Assembly (NCBI GenBank): GCA_001298575.1
Contig: LJCV01000144.1
Span: forward strand, 23,753-87,752
Origin: Actinobacteria bacterium OK074
GTDB lineage: Bacteria; Actinomycetota; Actinomycetes; Streptomycetales; Streptomycetaceae
Direction: 5' to 3'
DNA length: 64,000 nucleotides
The position numbers and the translations under genes are program-made. Shown here piece by piece: positions 59,561-64,000 of this stretch; positions within the stretch are counted from its first letter, which is position 1; the number at the start of each line of letters is the position of its first letter. Under the pieces are notes generated by a model. It had not been told where the DNA came from and did no database searches. It was given only the letters and a program-made list of their open reading frames with translations.

Positions 59561-60699
59561 TGCCCGGGATGAACCAGGGCGCCGTCCGCCGCGTCAACAC
59601 CTCCGTCATCCTGCGGGCCCTGGCGGTGTCGGCCGGACCGACGAAACTGACCGCGCTCGCCGAGCACACCGGGCTGTCCCGGCGCACCATCGAGCTCATC
59701 CTCGACTCGCTCGTCGAGGCGGGCTGGGTCGGCGAACTCGACCGGGTACCGACCAGCGGCTGCGCCGGACGCCCCGCCCGCCGCTACGAACTCCGCGCCG
59801 AACACGCCCTGTTGGCCGCCGTCCGGATCAACACCATGGACGTGTCCGCCGTCGTCGCCGACGTCCGCGGCCGCATCGTCGGACGGGCCGGCCGGCCGCT
59901 GCGCGCCTACCTGGACCCGCGCTCCGTGCTCGACGACGCGGCGGCGCTGGTCCTGGAGGCGCTCGACGACGCGGGCGGCTCGGTGGACCGGCTGCGCGCC
60001 GGGGCTGTCGCCGCCGGTGGCGCCATCGACGACGAGGGCGTCGTCCGGCGCCTGGTGCACACCACGCGGTGGGAGGGCGTGCACCTGCCCGACGAACTCG
60101 CGCGGCGCGTCCCGGGTCCCTGGTTCGCGGACAACGACTCCAACCTCGGTGCGCTCGCCGAGCGTTGGCGGGGCGTGGCCGCCGACCACGACAACGTCGT
60201 CTGGGCGGTGCTCGGCAACCGGACCGGCCTCGGCATCCTCATACGGGGCGCTGTGCACCGCGGACTCGAAGGCGCCGCGGGCGAGATCATCGAGGCGGTG
60301 TCGCTGCCGACCGGCTCGGTCGCCGACCTCCCCGCGTCCTGGCTCACCTCGCCCGAACCGGCCAGGCGCCAGGTGGCGCTCGACCGGTTCGCCGCCGCCC
60401 GGGACGGCGACACGGGCGCGCTCGCCGAGGTCGGCGAACTCGTGGAGAACATCGCCTCCATCCTCACCACCCTGACGTGGACCGTCGCCCCCTCGCTCAT
60501 CGTGCTCGGCGGCGGCCTGGAGGACGCGGCCGACGTCCTGCTGCCCCGGGTGCGCGCCGCGCTGCACGCCGCCCGCACCCCCGCGGTCGAGCTGGCCGCC
60601 ACCGGGCTCGGCCGGGACGCCCCGCTGGTCGGCGCCGTGAAGATGGCCCTCGACCGCATGGACACCGAGCTGTTCGGCCCGCTCGGCCCGGGTGCCTGA
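59560..60699 (+). CDS. ROK-family transcriptional regulator
   Basis: A 379-residue regulator. The winged helix is RRVNTSVILRALAVSAGPTKLTALAEHTGLSRRTIELILDSLVEAGWVG, followed by a ROK sugar-kinase-like domain with WFADNDSNLGALAERW and APSLIVLGGGLEDAADV. The usual zinc cluster C-x-C-G-x-x-G-C-x-E and the E-I-G-H motif are missing (GAAGEIIEAVS takes their place), so the sugar site is degenerate. It probably represses this operon. ATG 59560 overlaps the esterase stop. Confidence 0.88.
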   Translation: MPGMNQGAVRRVNTSVILRALAVSAGPTKLTALAEHTGLSRRTIELILDSLVEAGWVGELDRVPTSGCAGRPARRYELRAEHALLAAVRINTMDVSAVVADVRGRIVGRAGRPLRAYLDPRSVLDDAAALVLEALDDAGGSVDRLRAGAVAAGGAIDDEGVVRRLVHTTRWEGVHLPDELARRVPGPWFADNDSNLGALAERWRGVAADHDNVVWAVLGNRTGLGILIRGAVHRGLEGAAGEIIEAVSLPTGSVADLPASWLTSPEPARRQVALDRFAAARDGDTGALAEVGELVENIASILTTLTWTVAPSLIVLGGGLEDAADVLLPRVRAALHAARTPAVELAATGLGRDAPLVGAVKMALDRMDTELFGPLGPGA

Positions 60700-60809
60700 A
60701 CGCACCCGGGACCCGCGGTCCATGACCGCGCGCCGACCCCGCGCGCCCCCACACCACAGCCGCCCGCGCCGCCCCATCGGCGCCCGTGGCACAAGACAGG
60801 AGTCTCATT

Positions 60810-62336
60810 GTGACCGGCACCCCTCGCACCGGCGTCCTCATCGTGGGCAGCGGCATCATGGGATCCGCCGTGGCGCGACTGCTGCGGGAGACCGATCCCG
60901 CGCTGCACCTCACCATGGCCGACGGCGGCAGCCCGATCGGCTCCGCCCCCGGCCGGCACCTGCACGACGTCGACGACCCGGCCCTGTGGTCGCGCTACAA
61001 CGAACAGGTCGGCAGCGGCATCCAGGGCATGTACACCGGCGCCGAGGTGGTACGGGACGCCGGGGACAGCCTCACCGGCCTGACGCCCGGCATGTTCCAC
61101 GCGCTCGCCTTCGGCGAGGACGCCGAGGCGATGCCCGCCGCGGCGCTCGCCTGGAACACGGGCGGCATGGGCGTGCACTGGACCGCCGCGACCCCCTGGC
61201 CCGCCGGGGACGAGGTCTTCGACTTCGGCGACCCGGCCCGCTGGGCGGCCGACCTCGCCACCGCGCACCGGCTGCTCTCGGTCACCCCCGCCCCGATCGG
61301 CCCGAGCACCGTCGGCCGCACGGTCCTCGACGTCCTGCGCCGCCGCTACGAGGGCACCGGCCCCGACGACCGGCGACCGCAGCCGATGCCCATGGCCGTC
61401 ACCGAGACCGGCTCCGGCCCCATGCCGCGCACCGCACCGGGGACGATCTTCCCCGCGCTCGCGACCGGCGGCGACGCGGCCTTCACCCTGCTGACCGGCA
61501 CGCTCGTCACCCAACTCCTGGTCACGGAGGGCCGGGTGACCGGTGCCCGGCTGCGCCGCGTCGCCGACGGCACGGAGAGCGAACTCCACGCCGACGCCGT
61601 CGTGGTGTGCGCCGACGCGCTGCGCACCCCCCAACTGCTGTTCGCCTCCGGCATCCGGCCCCCGGCGCTGGGCCGTTACCTCAACGAGCACGCGTTCATC
61701 ACCGCGCGCGTCCTGCTCGACCTCGACCGGTTCGGCATCGGCCTGGACGCCCTCCCGCTGCCGCGCGTCGGCGAGTTCAGCACCGACTCGCTCTGGCTGC
61801 CGCACAACGGGGCGGCCCAGCCCTTCCACGGCCAGATCATGAACCGGACCTACCTCGACGACGACGGCCGCCCCCTCGCGCACTCCGTGGGACTGACCCT
61901 GTACACCCCCGTCGAGGCCCGCCCCGGCAACCGCGTGCTCTTCTCGGACACCGAGACCGACCTCGCCGGGCTGCCGCGCATGACCATCGCGTTCGACTAC
62001 TCCGCCGCCGACCGCGCGCTGATCGGCCGGGCGCTCGACGAAGTCCGGTCCCTGGCCGAGGAGTTCGGCCCCTTCGACCCGGCGACCGAGAGCGCGCTGC
62101 TGCCGCCCGGCTCGTCCCTGCATCTGACCGGCACCGTCCGCGCGGGCACCGCCGACGACGGCACCAGCGTGTGCGACCCGGACGGCCGCGTCTGGGGTTA
62201 CGACAACCTGTACGTCGCCGGAAACGGCGTGGTCCCCACGGCGATGGCCGCCAACGTCACCCTGACCGGCACGGTGACCGCGGTCCGGGCGGCCCGGGCC
62301 GTGCTCGGACGCGTCACGGCCCTGACCGCACCCTGA
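60810..62336 (+). CDS. Pyranose oxidase / C-glycoside 3-oxidase-type flavoenzyme (GMC)
   Basis: A 508-residue flavoenzyme of the pyranose-oxidase branch of the GMC superfamily. The dinucleotide loop is GVLIVGSGIMGSAVARLL. The motif NTGGMGVHWTAATPWP places His123 where pyranose oxidases link FAD covalently. The catalytic His and Asn pair is in SLHLTGTVRAG (His438) and AANVTLTGTV (Asn482). It would oxidise a secondary OH of a sugar ring, at C2 or C3. GTG 60810 has AGGAG at 8 bases; GTG 60786 is weaker. It lies in a sugar-import operon next to an isomerase or C-deglycosidase-like gene. Confidence 0.88.
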   Translation: MTGTPRTGVLIVGSGIMGSAVARLLRETDPALHLTMADGGSPIGSAPGRHLHDVDDPALWSRYNEQVGSGIQGMYTGAEVVRDAGDSLTGLTPGMFHALAFGEDAEAMPAAALAWNTGGMGVHWTAATPWPAGDEVFDFGDPARWAADLATAHRLLSVTPAPIGPSTVGRTVLDVLRRRYEGTGPDDRRPQPMPMAVTETGSGPMPRTAPGTIFPALATGGDAAFTLLTGTLVTQLLVTEGRVTGARLRRVADGTESELHADAVVVCADALRTPQLLFASGIRPPALGRYLNEHAFITARVLLDLDRFGIGLDALPLPRVGEFSTDSLWLPHNGAAQPFHGQIMNRTYLDDDGRPLAHSVGLTLYTPVEARPGNRVLFSDTETDLAGLPRMTIAFDYSAADRALIGRALDEVRSLAEEFGPFDPATESALLPPGSSLHLTGTVRAGTADDGTSVCDPDGRVWGYDNLYVAGNGVVPTAMAANVTLTGTVTAVRAARAVLGRVTALTAP

Positions 62337-62371
62337 GTTCCAAGAGCCGCCCACCAAGAGAGAGTTGGACC

Positions 62372-62983
62372 GTGATCGACATCGCGAAGGAATACCGGGT
62401 AGCGCTGCCGGCGTGGATCGACGACGAGTTGGCCGACGTGCCCGCCGCCGTCCCCGGCCGCGAGGACCGGATGCGGCTCGTGCACCGCCTCGCCGACCGC
62501 AACTGGCGGGAGGGCAACGGCGGTCCGTTCGCCGCGCTCGTCGCCGAGCGGGACACCGGCCGGATCGTCTCGGTCGGCGTGAACGTCGTCCTGGCCGCCG
62601 GCGTCTCCAGCGCGCACGCCGAGGTCGTCGCGCTCGGCCTGGCCCAGCGCGCGAGCGGCGGCTGGGACCTCGGCGCCGCCGGACTCCCGGCGCACGAACT
62701 GGTCGTCAACTGGCGCCCCTGCGTCCAGTGTTACGGCGCCGCCATGTGGTCCGGGGTGCGCGGTCTGGTGGTCGCGGGGGAGGGCCCGGAGCTGGAGGAG
62801 ATCACCACGTTCGACGAGGGCCCGCTCGGCGCCGACTGGGCCGAACAGTTCGAGGCCCGCGGCATCACGGTCGTGAAGGACGTGCTGCGCGACGAGGCGC
62901 TCGCCGTGTTCCGCGGCTACCGGGAGGCCGTCGACGCGGCCGAGGGCATCGTCGTCTACAACGCCCGCGGAGGTGCCGAGTGA
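62372..62983 (+). CDS. Nucleoside/cytosine deaminase-fold protein
   Basis: A 203-residue protein of the CMP/dCMP deaminase fold. The zinc and proton-shuttle motif is SSAHAEVVAL (His82, Glu84), and the second ligand pair is in NWRPCVQCYGAAM (Cys117, Cys120). The usual E-P-C-x-M-C is altered to R-P-C-V-Q-C. GTG 62372 starts it and its stop overlaps the next gene. A deaminase beside a glycoside oxidase is odd in a plain sugar pathway and points to a nucleoside-like substrate. Confidence 0.82.
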   Translation: MIDIAKEYRVALPAWIDDELADVPAAVPGREDRMRLVHRLADRNWREGNGGPFAALVAERDTGRIVSVGVNVVLAAGVSSAHAEVVALGLAQRASGGWDLGAAGLPAHELVVNWRPCVQCYGAAMWSGVRGLVVAGEGPELEEITTFDEGPLGADWAEQFEARGITVVKDVLRDEALAVFRGYREAVDAAEGIVVYNARGGAE

Positions 62984-64000
62984 CACCGCGGTTCGCGACC
63001 GACGTCATCACCTTCTACCACCCCGGCTTCTGGGGCCTGGACTCCGCCGACGCCGTACGCGACTGGGCGCTGGCCAACCCCGGGGAGTTCTGGCGGCGGG
63101 TCATGGACGCGCTGGCCGAATCCGGCGTCACCGGGCTGGAGTTGACCTTCCCGCCCGGCGACATCGCCTCGGCGCTGCGGGCGGTCGGCAGCGCCTCCGG
63201 GTTCCGCCGCGCCCTCGCGGCCCGCGGGCTGTCCGTGGTCAGCGCCTTCGTCGCCGACAGCGACGCCCCCGACTGGCGCCACGGCGACAACCTGTCCGCC
63301 GTCGTCGCCGACGCCGAGCGCCGCGCGGCCTTCCTCGCCGAGGCCGGCGCCGGACTCCTGGTCGCCGGGCTGCCGATGCGGACGACGTTCGGCACGCGCC
63401 CGCCCTTCTTCGTCGACGCCGCCTACATGACCCGGATGGCCGACATCGCGCACGTGGTCGGCGAGGCCGTCTCCCGCTACGGCGTGCGGCTGGCCTTCCA
63501 CACGGAGTCCAACAGCACGCTCTGGTACGAACGCGACATCGACCTGTTCATGGCCCTGACCGACCCGCGCTACGTGTGGCTGTGCCCCGACTCCTGCCAC
63601 ATCGCGCTCGGCGGTGGCGACCCCGTGGCCGTGGCCCGCCGCCACCGCGGGCGCATCGCCCTCGCGCACTGGAAGGACGCCGTCAAGCCGATCGACGTCG
63701 AACTCACCATCGACGGGACCGTCTTCGCCCAGCAGCAGCCCTACATGACCGAACTCGGCACCGGCATCGTCGACTTGGCGGGCTGGGCCGAGGCGATGGC
63801 CCGCACACCGGGCGCCGGCGTCGTCCTCGTCGAACTGGACGAGGCCGCCGACCCCGTGGCCGCGCTGCGGGCCGGGCGGGCGGCGGTGGGGGGGGGGCGG
63901 GGGGGGGGGCGGGCCCGCCCCCCCCCCCCCGCCGCGCCGGAACGGGCCTACGACCAGGCCGTCACCGGAGTGAAGGAGCTGTCCTGGCGGGGCACGGCGG
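62980..64000 (+). CDS. TIM-barrel sugar isomerase / C-deglycosidase alpha-like (runs off window)
   Basis: The first 340 residues of a xylose isomerase-like TIM-barrel protein; the frame is still open at base 64000. ATDVITFYHPGFWGLDSADAVRDWA is the start, metal-site residues are in AFHTESNSTLWYERD (Glu), VWLCPDSCHIALGG (Asp, His), RIALAHWKDA (His) and VLVELDEA (Glu). The same fold serves sugar epimerases and the alpha subunit of C-glycoside deglycosidase (CarC/DgpC), which follows 3-oxidation of the sugar. GTG 62980 overlaps the deaminase stop. A Gly/Arg/Pro stretch near residue 306 is encoded by an extreme G/C palindrome. Confidence 0.8.
   Translation, partial: MTPRFATDVITFYHPGFWGLDSADAVRDWALANPGEFWRRVMDALAESGVTGLELTFPPGDIASALRAVGSASGFRRALAARGLSVVSAFVADSDAPDWRHGDNLSAVVADAERRAAFLAEAGAGLLVAGLPMRTTFGTRPPFFVDAAYMTRMADIAHVVGEAVSRYGVRLAFHTESNSTLWYERDIDLFMALTDPRYVWLCPDSCHIALGGGDPVAVARRHRGRIALAHWKDAVKPIDVELTIDGTVFAQQQPYMTELGTGIVDLAGWAEAMARTPGAGVVLVELDEAADPVAALRAGRAAVGGGRGGGRARPPPPAAPERAYDQAVTGVKELSWRGTA
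63888..63930. repeat. Extreme G-run/C-run palindrome
   Basis: A G-run with single C interruptions (63888-63913) mirrors a C-run (63914-63930); the inner 15 bases on each side are exactly complementary. It stays in frame within the TIM-barrel gene but encodes only Gly, Arg and Pro. It may be a real hairpin or an assembly fault. Confidence 0.7.

Noticed and set aside
1..64000. Mobile elements, integrases, tRNA or rRNA genes
   Set aside because: No transposase, recombinase or plasmid gene, no terminal inverted repeats, and no tRNA-like cloverleaf or rRNA sequence recognised by eye; a tRNAscan and ISfinder search would confirm.

Overview
The window is about 72% GC by eye, densely coded, with GTG/TTG starts, GTGA and ATGA overlaps between consecutive genes, and Streptomyces-typical families (streptophobe, DUF6777, DUF6479, MmyB-type regulators, SigB-family sigma factor, PopR/ClpP3-ClpP4). 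It is almost certainly chromosomal DNA of a Streptomyces or close relative. I see no rRNA, tRNA, CRISPR, integrase or transposase.

Layout. 1-2.9 kb: end of an ABCG-type exporter, an SH3-like protein and a small Ser/Thr kinase. 2.9-7.5 kb: flavin monooxygenase, streptophobe membrane protein, DUF6777 membrane protein and an RsbW-like anti-sigma factor. 7.6-10.6 kb: SigL-like sigma factor, the regulator PopR, and the clpP3-clpP4 protease operon with a PopR box upstream. 10.9-12.5 kb: VOC protein and TerC.

12.6-35.7 kb is a large catabolic island: amidohydrolase, cytidine deaminase-like protein, creatininase-family hydrolase, aldehyde dehydrogenase, a fused class V aminotransferase/sarcosine oxidase, GntR repressor, cyclase (arylformamidase-like), gamma-glutamyltranspeptidase-like protein, copper amine oxidase, Rieske oxygenase, glutamine synthetase-like ligase, metallo-beta-lactamase lactonase, a peptide-type ABC importer, a CocE-type hydrolase and a TetR regulator. 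The enzymes are mostly translationally coupled. Palindromes built on GGATCC occur in its control regions and probably mark one regulon. The chemistry suggests uptake and stripping of an N-containing, perhaps N-methylated or aromatic amine compound; the substrate is unknown.

35.8-54.6 kb is ordinary chromosomal content: VOC, RNase H, FAD monooxygenase, MFS/TetR pair, AlkB, acetyltransferase, DUF488, FGGY kinase, SDR/MmyB pair, LysG/LysE pair, MFS, DUF6479, Gfo/Idh oxidoreductase, secreted M1 peptidase, GT39-like membrane protein and a PIG-L deacetylase. Three genes here have short tandem duplications that copy their stop codon.

55.0-64.0 kb is a second catabolic operon, running off the right edge: sugar-type ABC importer (binding protein and two permeases, no ATPase), type B carboxylesterase, ROK regulator, a pyranose/C-glycoside oxidase-type flavoprotein, a nucleoside deaminase-like protein and a TIM-barrel isomerase/C-deglycosidase-like protein. 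Together these look like an oxidative route for opening a glycoside or nucleoside.
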